NCBI RefSeq assembly: GCF_011075055.1
Contig: NW_025401110.1
Span: 310,001 to 374,000, forward strand
Direction: 5' to 3'
Source: Mangifera indica
Lineage: Eukaryota > Streptophyta > Magnoliopsida > Sapindales > Anacardiaceae
DNA: 64,000 nucleotides
Of this stretch, positions 14,401 to 25,534 are shown piece by piece. Below the pieces are notes generated by a model that searched no databases, was not told where the DNA came from, and saw nothing but the letters and a program-made list of their open reading frames with translations. Made by a program: the position numbers and the translations under genes. Position 1 is the first letter of the stretch; every line of letters starts with the position of its first letter.

Positions 14401-16346
14401 CTCTCAATAAGTCAAGAGGCATAGGTTTGAGCAACTGAGTGAATAAGTGGAGAAATTGTTAGTAGACAAATTTTAAACACTAGAAAAGGGAAACAATAAA
14501 AAGTATGTGATCTTTTCCAGGTTCTCATACAATGAAGTTATCAATCCATATAATGTGCCATGTGGAGGTTACTATGCTGAAGGCAGTAGAAAGTGACATT
14601 TTTAATGTACAGCATCCACTTAAAGGGCCCTTCCCCCATTCTTTTTAAGTTACAATTCACAGTTGTTTGCAATTCAGGCAACTGACCAATATGCCAACAA
14701 TTCAATATGCATTTGGCCAAGAACAATGAAGACAAATCTAAACTGAAAATTTACTGACAAATTAAAGATATTTATAGTATGGAAAGCAAAGAAAAATATT
14801 GCAAATAATTCTAACCGGATCATTTTTAAAGAAAATCAAGGAAGTGCGTGTCAGAATAAACCACCGCTTCTTCCAAGACTTCCAACCTATTCCTGCAGAA
14901 ATGAATGTCAATCAGGATAGCATAAAAAGATATGCAATAAAATTTGATGATAATTTAATGCACAGAATTCAAAAGCATAACATAATATTTTGAAATAAGC
15001 ATTATGCAGCTTGGTTTTAAACAAACTGAAACACCTGCAACACTTTTCTTCTTTTTTTTCCCCCTTAAAAGAATCTAAGGACAAACACCAACAGATATGT
15101 CTTACAATTTATTACATGCTTGCTTCAAGTAAATAAAGTATAGACAAACAGATGCTAAATATAGGAAAACAAAAATTAGATACATAAAAGGGGTACCAAA
15201 GAATACAAATGTACTCTAGTTTACTAAATGTCTGAACATCTCTATAGTAAGAAAACAAAGATTCAAATACCCTTTCATGGGGATGAAAAAGCAATGGGGA
15301 AACTCAAAACCTTTACCAACCTTTCGAAGATATGAAAAGTGGACCGCTCTTGAAAACCTGTCAAACCACTTGACGTTAGAAAGCTCAAAAAAAATTTCTT
15401 CCCAGTTTCTCATGAAACCGACTTGCATATAAAGCACTAAAAATAGAAAGGAAAAAACAACAATAAATTAAAGTGATAGAAGGAAAACATGTAAGCTTAT
15501 TTTTGTAAATAGAGTGCACCACTCATTTCAATATCTCAGGTAGTTTTAGCACCACCACTATCAAAGCTATCATCATTATCCAAAACAACTAAAAGCCTAA
15601 ACCCCAAGGGTTTCACTAACTAATAAGAGTCCTTGATTTCAAGAAAGTGGTGAAAAGTTCAACTTCCCTTGTGGCTGCCACCTTGGGATATTATATCCAA
15701 TAAGTCCCAGATTTAGGGTCTCAAAGTATCAAAAATACAAAATTTCAGTATACTTCCTACATTATCAGACAAATATGAACAAGAGCAATTGATACCCTTG
15801 GTTCCATTTTTCTCAGCAACCAGGGTAAACAGCATCAAATTAAGTAACACTACTTCAATTCAAGGACTCTTGTCAAAAATTACAATTCTGAAATCCAAAG
15901 TCTATATCAGCAATAATGAACTTAAAAACTGAGTTCACTAATGCCGCGTTACTCTAATCAAATATCAAACGTTTTCCTGTCTTGCGTTAAAAATAACTAA
16001 TGTCAATTAAGTCAAAAATAATAATAGCACTGAATTTCAATAATATCTGACAGAAATGAATTTCCACATTTTACCTCAAACCAAACAGATAAGTAAATGC
16101 ATTAACCAATCCTACCAAAAATAGCCTATATAATTCAAACATTCCAAATTCCACATAATTCACCATCCATAATTAAAACAAAAGCACATGTAATAAAAAT
16201 GCAAAACACAATCATACATCCACCATAAGATCCAAAACCTTATCATCCAACCAAATTCACTTTCTCCCCCAACTAAACACACAACCGCATACCGTATTAG
16301 ACCCTCCGGGCCGCGGCCGCTCGAAAGGCGCTAAAGATGCCGACAT
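320..16346 (-). CDS. PHGAP: PH-domain RhoGAP (ROP GTPase-activating protein, PHGAP/REN1 family), 3' end beyond left edge
   Basis: Minus-strand gene. Coding exons placed by GT..AG borders and unbroken frame: 16346-16293, 15357-15321, 14892-14816, 13713-13643, 13562-13484, 13380-13236, 13126-13007, 11050-10973, 10782-10727, 10639-10570, 10065-9978, 8289-8046, 7027-6806, 5133-4786, 2151-2102, 1272-1212, 1128-1045, 922-809, 716-547, 389-320. They total 2238 nt (746 codons) in frame; the last exon(s) lie off the window. Domains: PH about residues 25-135 (GWKSWKKRWFILTRTSL), RhoGAP about 155-375 with the arginine finger at R203 in GILRQ and the SAVAACMAPLLLRPL segment, an acidic Ser/Asp-rich linker (375-450), and a C-terminal coiled coil (about 585-715). 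The family speeds GTP hydrolysis by ROP GTPases at polar growth sites. The start MSASLAPFERPRP fits PHGAP-type proteins better than REN1 itself. No frame damage is seen. Confidence 0.93.
3123..3596 (-). repeat. 3' LTR of the TRIM-like element, with internal tandem repeat
   Basis: A 474-bp repeat. On the minus strand it begins TGTTAGGATTCAAT and ends GGGTCCCTATCA. Three tandem units of about 79 bp start near 3265, 3344 and 3423 (each with AT-rich TTATTCTAC-type starts). The other LTR has one clear unit, which largely explains why this LTR is 100 bp longer. Confidence 0.85.
3739..4251 (-). CDS. Uncharacterised ORF inside the TRIM-like element (possible gag remnant)
   Basis: A 170-codon open frame in the element's sense direction. 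The first Met lies inside the 5' LTR; a more likely start is the Met of MENRVDFEKIF, shortly after the primer-binding site. The product is strongly charged and helical. It carries an internal duplication (LLFKEEVMKKEVIKEADKEIK, then LLFEEEAVKGEVIEEEDNKIK in two nearby blocks). No CCHC zinc knuckle, protease or reverse transcriptase motif is visible. It may be a relic of gag, but I do not recognise it. Confidence 0.4.
   Translation of the reverse strand: MSYQIGIKIVRYGSYKVWKRMERMENRVDFEKIFEAVKEKLEGMEFGLDNLANGFKAMKKCLKALKELCLSFPLLFKEEVMKKEVIKEADKEIKAQPPSLLFEEEAVKGEVIEEEDNKIKIASGVLGAFSMEDVEFGEKRVARLGFEAHTMGLRTNESRSVFLVMANNMC
4241..4614 (-). repeat. 5' LTR of the TRIM-like element
   Basis: A 374-bp repeat. 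On the minus strand it begins TGTTGGGATTCAAT and ends GTCCTATCA. It pairs with 3123-3596 and contains one clear copy of the AT-rich unit that is repeated in the other LTR. Confidence 0.88.
8441..8471. repeat. Poly-C homopolymer tract (31 bp)
   Basis: An uninterrupted run of C in RhoGAP intron 11, preceded by a C/A-rich stretch from about 8420. Its length may be unreliable in any assembly. Confidence 0.9.
8570..9360 (-). pseudogene. LINE retrotransposon 3' fragment (RT zinc-binding domain)
   Basis: Minus-strand reading frames in intron 11 of the RhoGAP gene match the C-terminal zf-RVT region of plant non-LTR reverse transcriptases. They carry CxLCGKDVESFSHLFLNC (Cys/His pattern) and, upstream, WELESSGCFTG, which resembles the W-x-L-x-S-S-G-x-F segment before that domain. 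The frame is interrupted between the two parts. An A-rich tract on the minus strand (8570-8596) fits the poly-A tail of a 5'-truncated insertion. No target duplication was identified. Confidence 0.72.
11441..12247. repeat. Large imperfect inverted repeat in RhoGAP intron 7
   Basis: The arm at 11441-11671 (+) and the arm at about 12021-12247 (-) read as the same sequence with many substitutions. Both encode a similar phrase (PNINPPDV, then a hydrophobic stretch ending FPFLV and a Trp/Phe-rich tail). They are separated by about 350 bp. A transcript through this intron could fold into a hairpin of more than 200 bp. The origin is unknown; possibly two head-to-head insertions of one retroelement fragment. 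Confidence 0.7.
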
Positions 16347-17040
16347 TTCCAAAACACAAACATCACATTCCACCAAAAACAGCCAAAAATCCTCAACCAA
16401 ACCAAATCGAATCCGCCACTATCACCATTGACTTAACTCATCCAAAACCAGTAGATCGACGATCAAAGCAAAAGAAATTATCAGAACAAGATCTGAACTG
16501 CGAACAGAACCAGTAAACGCAAGAGAAATATTAACAGAGACTTCGGCGAGGAGCCTTAGGATTTGATTCGATACGAAACAGTAAAGAAGCAGCAAACGGT
16601 AAGAAAAACAACAAGGTAACTTTAAACAACCGCAATCAAGGAGTAAATAAATAATAAAATAATGAATTGATAGTTAGTTTGAGGGAGAGATTCAAGAAGA
16701 AGGAAGGAGATTAACGTTAATGGTATTTGAATAAGGATTAGGTACTGACAGTAGTTGTCGAAGTAATAAGGTAATGTGAGAGAGGAGAGTTTGGCCTTGC
16801 TTTTCACCTACTTCTTCTGGCTGTAGAGAGAGAATGAGTCTAGTGAAGGAGGAGTTGGGTGGTCTTCTCGTCTGTAGTCAAATCTATTCAAACTGGAGTG
16901 GTTAACCCATAGCAATAGGCCACGTCACCCACCCGCCAAACATGGTTGATTCTTTTTTTTTAAATTAATTAATTGAACAATTGCTTCCGCCGTTTCCGCT
17001 TTACGCTTTTTACCAAAAGTGAAAATTAACAGGCCCAAGT
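16347..17040 (-). promoter_or_regulatory. 5' leader and promoter region of the RhoGAP gene (approximate)
   Basis: Upstream of the ATG at 16346. The first 500 bp are purine-rich on the coding strand, typical of a plant 5' UTR, possibly with an intron. A higher-GC stretch lies near 16890-17010 and AT-rich intergenic DNA follows. No certain TATA box or transcription start could be fixed. Confidence 0.35.
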
Positions 17041-18081
17041 CTTTTTTAATGGTATTTTAAAATTAAATTTTTAATTTTTTTAATTTAATAATAGTAAAAG
17101 TATCACAAAATTGAGATTTATTATATTTTATATAATTTATTTGATTTTAAAAATAATAATATAATTCGAATAAAATTTTTAGTTAAAAAAATGTCAAAAT
17201 TAATAAATTATTTTAATTATTTTGAAACCATTTATTTTAATAAAGAAATTTAAAATTTTAAAAATGTCATGAAAATAAATATCACTAACTCTATATACAA
17301 ATTAATGGGTTTACACATACTATTATTGCCATTTTAAATAAGATTTTTAATCTCTGTAAATTATAATGGTAGGAAGTTGGTAGAATGTTGCTTCCAATTA
17401 TATATTTTATATAAAGATAATTGAAAACCTTGAGGTTATTCACTTAATATAATGTTATACTTCTTTTTGTAGAAAATGAAACAAAAGAATACTCTCATAA
17501 GTTATGAGTATAATATATACCAAAAATACGTATGTGTAGTTTTTTATAAATAATTTTGATTTAGTTTTTAATAAAGAATATTTATAAAGACATTAATTAA
17601 AATAAGCCTTTTTTAATGGGGATTTATATTAGTCTACACTTAAAGCATAATATGACGAACAATACAATGTATATCCACTTTAAATCTGTAACTGGTTACA
17701 TATTTATATGTGTTATTACGTGATTTTATATTATTTTATTATTAATTCAAAATTATTCAATTACATAATAACATACATTAAATATATATGTATTTATATA
17801 CTCAAAATATATATGCATAATTTTATTGTAATATGATTATAGTCAAAAGAACGAAATAATATATCAATTTTGCCTTCATCTGTAAACTCTAGTCGCATGT
17901 TCTGTCTTCATTCACAATTTTAGTTAAAATTCACTTAAAATCATGAATCCAAAGAAAAAATATTCTTAATTTAAGTAAGAATCTTCTTATTTTGCAAGAA
18001 TTGATGTGATTTCAATTAGAAATTTTAATATGTCAAGAGGTAGGTCTGAATTGCTCCTAGTATGAATAATTATAATTTTAA

Positions 18082-18717
18082 GGCCAAAGGACTATGTCCC
18101 ACCCAAAGTATGTTGTAATCTCAACTTTTCACCTGTTAATTATGAAAATTTCATTTACCCACTTATGGATTGTTAAAATTAACGGTTTAAAAGATAAAAT
18201 CGTCATTTTATCTATAATATTAAATATAAATTAAAATTTTATCTAGTTTTTCCTCTTAACCCCTAAAAACTAACCATTTTTCCCTAGACCAAGTTTTAAA
18301 AAATAGCATTTCCTCCCTAGGGTTTAGCTTTCAATCCCCAGCACTAAATCCGACACCATCGTCGACGACAAAGCTTTCCAAAGGCATCGTCATGCTCTAA
18401 CCTCTTCGACTTTCTAGGCGAGATCTTGATCGACCAACGTTCCAGAGGAGAAAAGAGAGACGGTCGGAGCATGGTGATACCTCTGAAAAGCTTCGTTGTC
18501 GACGATGGCGTCAGAGATTGAAAACTAAACCCTAGGGGGGGAATGCTATTTTTTTAAAACTTGGCTTAGGGGGAAATGGTTAGTTTTTAAGGGTTAGGGG
18601 GGGGGGGAGATAAAATTTTAAGGGGTTAGGGTTTCGTTAATTTTAACCGTTCATGGGTGGGTAAATGAGATTTTCAAAGTTAATAGGGGGAATTTTGAGA
18701 TAATAGCACCTTTGGCC
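18082..18717. mobile_element. Mutator-type long-hairpin MITE, copy 1
   Basis: 636 bp with terminal inverted repeats starting GGCCAAAGG and ending CCTTTGGCC. It is flanked by an exact 9-bp target duplication TAATTTTAA (18073-18081 and 18718-18726), as expected for the Mutator superfamily. The arms are inverted copies along most of the element: the left arm has CCCTAGGGTTTAG and the right arm AAACCCTAGGG. The GC-rich centre is also palindromic (CATCGTCGACGACAAAGC against its complement). No transposase. Confidence 0.87.
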
Positions 18718-18726
18718 TAATTTTAA

Positions 18727-19775
18727 TATTATTCTTTTAGCAATTCTTCATCATTATTGTTAATTTGAGTTAGAAGTGTAATACTAAGGCTAGTTTATTG
18801 AATTTTGCTTTTAATTTGTTCGAAATTTGAAAAAATTGTAGGTAGGAACGATTTTGTCTACCCTATTGTTTTCATCCATTCTCAATTAATATTGTGAATA
18901 TAAATTATAATTATGATTTTTAACCTTATATGTATGATTTTAAGTTAAATTTTGTACAAAATGTAAAGAAAACTTTGGTAGAAGTAAGGTAAGAGTATAT
19001 GTGTCTACCATTTGTAAGGTATGTCTAATTCACTTCTATCTCATTTTAACTCAATTTGCATTTTATAGTAAATCCAAGTTAGAAGTATGATATTTAACTT
19101 GTTATTTACTTCATTTATCCCTTTTTTTTTTTTATGATGGGTGAATGTGATTTTGAATTAGAATTTACGTAAAACTAAAAGAAGTTGTGGGTAGGTATGA
19201 ACTGGGTAGAGTAGGTATGATCTAGGGTAGACATGGTAGACATAATTACGCTTAGAGAATTAAAATACGATTTTTTAAACTGTTTGCGGTTATTAAATTT
19301 CATGCTAATATAAGGGTTTTTTGATATTTTGAAATAATTTTTCATTTATGTTAATATATGAAATTTCGTCAGATATATGTTACATTATTATTTTATAGAA
19401 TATCATTATATATTCATATATTGTGACAAATGTGATAATTAATTCTAGATTACTTATAGTAGGTATTTTCCTTTTAAAAATATTTGAAATAATATTTATG
19501 GTTAGACATAGAAGGTAGTAGATATTCGTTGTTGATAACATGACGAGTTACGGTAATGGGAAACAAAAAATGTTGATAATCAAATAAGAAACTATATACA
19601 AATGATTGGTTAAGACTTTGAACTTTTGTTTGAGAATAAATCTAAGGCATAAATGTATCTACATTACAATGAATGTTGAAAACTTAATCAATAAATTCTC
19701 TTACGAGATTCAAGATGATCATAATGTTCGATGTCTCATAGCTTTAGCTAGCTAAAACAAAACATGTGACACCCT
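18727..19775. other. AT-rich intergenic stretch, nothing recognised
   Basis: No long ORF, no clear repeat ends and no RNA gene signal. A few short G/T-rich motifs (GGTAGGTATGA type) recur near 19190-19240. Confidence 0.5.
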
Positions 19776-20825
19776 TAGACACGTCAATTAGGCTGGGCCT
19801 GAAGCATGAAAAAAAGTCTGGATACGATAAAGTCTGACTTGACACTGTAAAGTGTCGAGTCAGGCCCATAGGCTATCAGACCGGACTTAGGGCTTTAATA
19901 TTAGGCCTATGGAATGACCCGACTCGGCCCGACACTGTTTATAAAATTAAATTTTTTATTTTTTACTTTTCTGCTTTTGCTGCCTTGCGGTAAAAGCAAA
20001 AGGCAGCAGAAGTAGAAAATTTGCTTCTGCTGCCTTGCGACAGAAGCAACTGCTTCTACCAAAAGGCAGACTGCTTTTGCCAATTGGTAGATTGGCCTTT
20101 ACTTAATTTTTTTATTTTTTAAAATAAATTTATTCTATTTTCCTTCATTTTCACTTTTATTTACAAATCTTTTAATCTTTCAATCTCAATTATTTCATTA
20201 TATTTTTAATCTCATTTTCTCTCATTACCTTTTTTTTGAAAAATATCTGAATTCGTAAATAATAATTCTTTATATTTATAATTTCATTTTTATTTTAATT
20301 TTATCATTACAAAATATTATAAAATATCTAAATTCACAAATAATAATTCTTTATCTTTAAAGCATTCAGAGATTTAGATATAGAAGATGAGTAGATAAAT
20401 GTTATAGAGTAGATATATTTTATTTATGTTTTGTAATTTATACCGTATATAAATTAATTTATTTATACTATATTATCAATTTATAATATTTTTCATCATA
20501 TAATCACGGTATTCCTTCGCCACAAATGAGGGATTATAAATAAAATATTCGGGATACTGCCATCGGTTTTAATAATTGAAAAATAATTTGTGTTTAAAAA
20601 TTTTAATTAAATTTTTTTTTAATATTGATTAAATGGGTCGGGTCAGCCTGATTAAAGTCTAGCCCGGCTTGACCCAATTAAGGCCCATTTTTATATGGGT
20701 CGGGTCTTTATATTTCAATAGGTTGGCCCGACCCAAAGGCTCATTATTGTTTGGGCCTTGGGCCCGACCCATTAACCCAATGGACCGAGCCGGAGCCAAG
20801 CCGACCCAGCCCATTGACATCTCTA
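19776..20825. mobile_element. hAT element, internally deleted non-autonomous copy
   Basis: 1050 bp. The left end TAGACACGTCAATTAGGCTGGG and the inverted right end TAGAGATGTCAATGGGCTGGG form imperfect hAT-type terminal repeats. Flanks GACACCCT and GACACCTC (6 of 8 matching) are a probable 8-bp target duplication. The subterminal part has repeated short palindromes around GCAGAAGC / GCTTCTGC (19970-20100). The left 550 bp align with 59135-59728, the 5' part of the transposase-bearing relative, and alignment stops about where that transposase starts. The right end has dense GGGTCGGG / CCCGACCC motifs. Confidence 0.78.
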
Positions 20826-22989
20826 GACACCTCTTTATATGAATGTCAGTACAAATTTTCAACAAAGTGTTATGAGAAACAACATATAAACGGACCTTCC
20901 CCTTTAATGAAAGACAATCACTATTGTTTGTTAGTTTTTACAAAAATGACGCAATCATAATGCATACTAAAAGAAAGTGCTAATTGTCCAACTCCAAGTT
21001 AGTATGAAAAAGAAAAAAGTAATATGAAGGCTAATATTGGTGATAAAGATATTAAGGTGTTTCTAGTATAGAGTTATTGACGACTATTAAGGAATGAGTT
21101 CGTGAACGAGAGGATAAAGTCTTGATTTGGGGTTCTTTTGATTGAAAGGTAAAAATCTTGAGTTTAATAAAACAATTCACATTGAAACAAATCCACCCAT
21201 AATAATATAAAATGCAGTGGGGGAGTCGAATCTAATGGAAGGTGTAAAGATTTAATTTGTCATGGTACAACTTTAATAAATGTGCATGTCACTATTCATG
21301 ACTCAATGCGTTGGCTTATGCCTTATTAAGATCTTCTTTATGGGGGTATTGGTGATGGTTCTACATGAGACATAAAGGTTTTAAAGCACATGACATATTT
21401 GACAACAAGAATGTGCTACAAGATGCATTTCGAAGACATATTATATGCGTGCACACACATATACACGGAACAAAAATGTGAAACTAAATATAATGTAATC
21501 CTATATATGGTCATTGAAAAGGTAAATCACCAACATACTCCTTAGAGTTTTTGAATCATCCCTAATGAAATTGAATGAACATCACCAAGTCAAGTACTCA
21601 ATAAACTGAAGCGTAAAGTCGTAAACACCTCGTAGTCATCTAAACCAACACTCTATTGTGACACATCAACTCGCCTTAAGAGAGTAAACTTATCCATTCG
21701 ACATAGATGTCCCAAGTCCAACTAGTAACAAGTTTGGGCCATGTTAATCGATTGGCTTAACATGTATTTATCAAGTTTGGACAAATGTGTGAAAATCACG
21801 GATAGGTATTAAAATGTGTGCAACCAAAATAGTATCAACAGTCATCCAATCCACGAGATAAGAGTTTCCATAACATTATTTGCTCTTCCAAAATTGTGGA
21901 CAATTGTTATACAATGAAAATTCCTTCTCAAAATCAACTCACATATATAACTTTACATAACAAATAGTAGATAGTGACTAAACAATACCACAACTTGCAG
22001 GTTATAAGATCAGGTCTTAGGAAGAATAATTTATCTTTTAGAAGCTTCAAAGTGGGATACAAAGACCTCTCATACCATGATTTTAACAATAACTCAATAT
22101 GAATGAATATTTTTTTATAAGGAATCAACCCCTTAAAAATCAGCAACAACAGTTAAAATGTAGTTTGTTACCTACCATTTCAAAAGCTACCATGACATCA
22201 TAACTCTAAATTACAACATTATTTCAAATATAATATAAACACAAATTGTAAGGGGAAAAAAGCATCAAAAAAGAAATTCAACTACAAGCATTCCATAGTT
22301 TATTGTCTTGTAATATTCTTTTATCAACTCAATAATAACATTGTGAACACAATAGACTCTTGAAGTTTTTTACCAAACCAAGTAAAAATTATATGCTACT
22401 TGTTTACATAATGTATATTTTTATAATTTTGCACATGAATCTCAGTGATAGTGTTAGCACATATTTTCACACCAACAATAAAAATCATATTAATTTCGAT
22501 TAAAATTGAGATTTTAATATTAAAAATAATTAAATTATATATATATATATATAAAGAAACAAAAATTATAATCATATATTACAATAATTTTACCGCCAAA
22601 TTATTTTCCTTCTTAACTTTGATGAAATGAAACAATGATTTTTAATATTCAAATTTTGAAAATTTATTTTTTCACCATTTGTTAATGTCAAACGTTAGTT
22701 TTAATAGTTAAAGAGTAATTTTGTCACTTTGTATAATACATACTAGGATTAATGTCACTTCCACCATTAATAGTATGAACAAAATTATATTTTTATTTTA
22801 ATTATTTTATATTTTTTCTCATTTTCTTTCTTATTTTGCTTTCTTATCATTTATAATTTCTCATTTCTTAGCCAAAAAAAATTTAATATATTTTTATTAA
22901 CAAATTTTACAGTTGAGTGAAAAAAGGAACTCTTCCAAATCCAAATGTTAGAATTTGATTCACCAAAATTTGGGTGGGAAATACATTAA
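20826..22989. other. Intergenic stretch without recognisable gene
   Basis: Only short ORFs on both strands. Parts read like decayed retroelement (near 21540-21800), but no domain or terminal repeat could be identified. Confidence 0.45.
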
Positions 22990-23477
22990 GGAGGCATTTG
23001 GTTTATGAAATATTTTATTACTAAGATTAGAAGATTATCTTGAAGATAAGTTAATTTGAGGATTATTGGGTATAAATTATTACTATGTTTGATAAATTGG
23101 GTAGGTATAAATAATTATTGTATTTGATTAAAGGTAATAAAAGAATATTAATATATTATTTTATTTAAATATTTTTGGGTGTAATTATTTTAAAAATATT
23201 TTTAATGTTATTTGTTATATTAATTGAAAATGAGATTATTTTTGCCCAAAAAAATAATAAATAAGGATATAGTTATAATAAAATGTTGGTAATCTTTTAA
23301 TATTTAAGGTGGATGTAATAATCAGATTACCCCTTATATTATTTGTCACATCACCTTTGATAATAGAACATTACCAAAATTTTTTATTACTTATAAATCA
23401 AACAAAGAAATATAAATAATAAAAGATATATTACTCAAGTAATATTTAATACGTTTTAACCAAACGCATCCAAAGCC
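22990..23477 (+). mobile_element. Tourist-like MITE, copy 1
   Basis: 488 bp, AT-rich, with inverted ends containing GCATTTGGTT (left) and AACCAAACGC (right) and a TAA on each side (22987-22989 and 23478-23480). The interior aligns in inverse orientation with 47097-47555. Ends and a 3-bp TAA/TTA target site fit the PIF/Harbinger (Tourist) class. No coding capacity. Confidence 0.75.
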
Positions 23478-24122
23478 TAATTTTATTTTAGGTGATGTAC
23501 ACGTATGCATATCGTGCAGGAGAGTAGATTCTCCAATGTTGTTTATATGTTAAGCATATCGAACTGTTTTTTCTTTTTTTCTTTTTGTTTGTTGGGTAAG
23601 TAAAATATATAATACCACAAACGAAGCAATGAGCCATTTCAAGTAGGATTTTGAAACAACCTAAACTCACTTTTTTCAATGGGAAGGATTGCACAAAAAA
23701 AGTTAAAATTTACGTAGATTTGCACAACCAATACATATGAAACGTATCACCATTTTTTCTTGAAAACCTATCAATGTTCCTACACGTTGAAAAGCAAACA
23801 ATTTGTTTTCTATTGATCTATGGATCAAACAATTCAAAAATGTGGAATTTTTTTAATTTCCTTTTAATATTAGGTTGAAAGGTTTAACATGATTTAGTAT
23901 TATAAATATAGGTAGTGTTATATATATAATTTTTGTGTATAAATAATGATATATTATCATATAATTAGATAATTAAAAATTAAAGATAAAATAACATATA
24001 ATTATATGATAATTTAATATTATTTCCGTACAAAATTATTTATAAATATATGTAGCTAGATAAACAACTTTTCGTGGAAGTGTATTTTTGGAACTTAAGT
24101 TAGTTATTGGCTATATACGAAA

Positions 24123-24943
24123 GGCCAAACGACTATTTCCCACCTAAACTATGCTGAATTCTCAAAGTTCTCCCCATTAATTATGGAAATATCGTTTACC
24201 CACCCATCAACAGTTAAAATTAAGGGTAGTGAGGGTAAAATCGTTATTTTATATTAAAAATAAACAAAATATGATTTCATTCCCCCCCCCCCCCCCCCAA
24301 TTTAAAAAACTAACTTTTCTCCCATAGGCCAAGTTTGAAAAGATCACATTTCCTCCCTAGGGTTTATTTCCAAACCCCTTCACTTTCTCTGGTGCCATCG
24401 TCGGCTATCTCTCCCTCCCGACCGTTTCTCTTCCACCGACGACCCTCCTTAACTCCACCTTAACCCATCCAGCGTCGAGAGAAGTCATCTGGGAAGAGAA
24501 ATCGTCTTCCCAGACGATGAAGACGAGATCGATCGATCTTGTCTTCGTTGTCTAGGAAGACGAGACGACTCGTTGTCCTCTGGGGAAGACGATCGTCTTC
24601 CCAGACAACTTCTCTCAGCGCCGGATGGGTTGGGATGGAGTTGAGGAGGGCAGTCGGTGGAAGAGAAACGATCGGGAGAGAAAGACGATCGACGATGGCA
24701 CCGGAGAAAGTGAAGGGGTTTGGAAACTAAACCCTAGGGGGGAAAATGTGATCTTTTTAAACTTGGCTTAGGGGAGAAAAGTTACTTTTTAAACTTTTTG
24801 AAGGGGGGAAATGAGATTAAATTTTTAGGGGTTAGAGTTTCGTTAAATTTAACCAGCTATGGGTGGGTAAATGGTATTTCCATAGTTAATGGGGGGAACT
24901 TTGAGAGTTCAGTATAGTTTGTGTGGGACATAGTTGTTTGGCC
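24123..24943. mobile_element. Mutator-type long-hairpin MITE, copy 2
   Basis: 821 bp with ends GGCCAAACGACTATTTCCC and the inverted GTTTGGCC. Flanks TATACGAAA and TATCGAAAT suggest a 9-bp target duplication with one small indel. Both arms carry the family core (ACCCACCCAT, CCCTAGGGTTTA and complements), and a 17-bp C run sits at about 24283. The GC-rich centre (24380-24720) differs from the other copies but is itself a near palindrome rich in GAAGACGA / TCGTCTTC. A 63-codon ORF here is a by-product of that palindrome. Confidence 0.83.
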
Positions 24944-24952
24944 TATCGAAAT

Positions 24953-25534
24953 ACCCAAAATAAAATAACAAAACCAAACAAACAATAAGGTAAAATCAAT
25001 TTAAAAAAGTGGCACCCCTCACCGCCAGCCCTCAGCCACCTGCACCCTAGCCAACCGCCACCTACCAGCCAAACGACGGCGGAGGCCCAAGACGCACAGT
25101 CTAAAGAGATCCGGGCCTGGAATCAAATCCTTCGGCTAAAAGAGTGGTCTCACAGCCTCTGTTACGGCCAACCGCCGCACTATGTCGTAACCCATCTAGT
25201 TTTAAAAAATCCGGTAATTTTGTGTTATTACTTTTTTGTTGGTAATGATGGTGGCTGTCACGGTGGTTTCGCCGTCTCGATGGTTGTTAGTGTAGCTGGG
25301 TTTCATGATTTTGATTTCTATATTGATTTTTTTTTTTTTTTTTTTGCTACCAGTGATATTACTGTCGATAAATTTTAGATTTTTATTTTGATTCATATTA
25401 GATATGACAGCTAGAGCATGGATAACGAATAATGATTTTTGTTAATTTTAACTAAAGATTCTGCATTAATTGGCAGGTTGTTATGAACGAAAGTGTCACT
25501 TTTGGAAGCTCATTTGCCTTTGATTTATTATTCT
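24953..25534 (+). promoter_or_regulatory. Upstream region of the PPR gene
   Basis: The segment 25010-25200 is unusually GC-rich (CACCGCCAGCCC, CCGCCACC motifs) compared with its surroundings and lies between the Mutator MITE and the PPR start codon. It may hold the promoter and 5' leader. No TATA box could be assigned. Confidence 0.3.
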
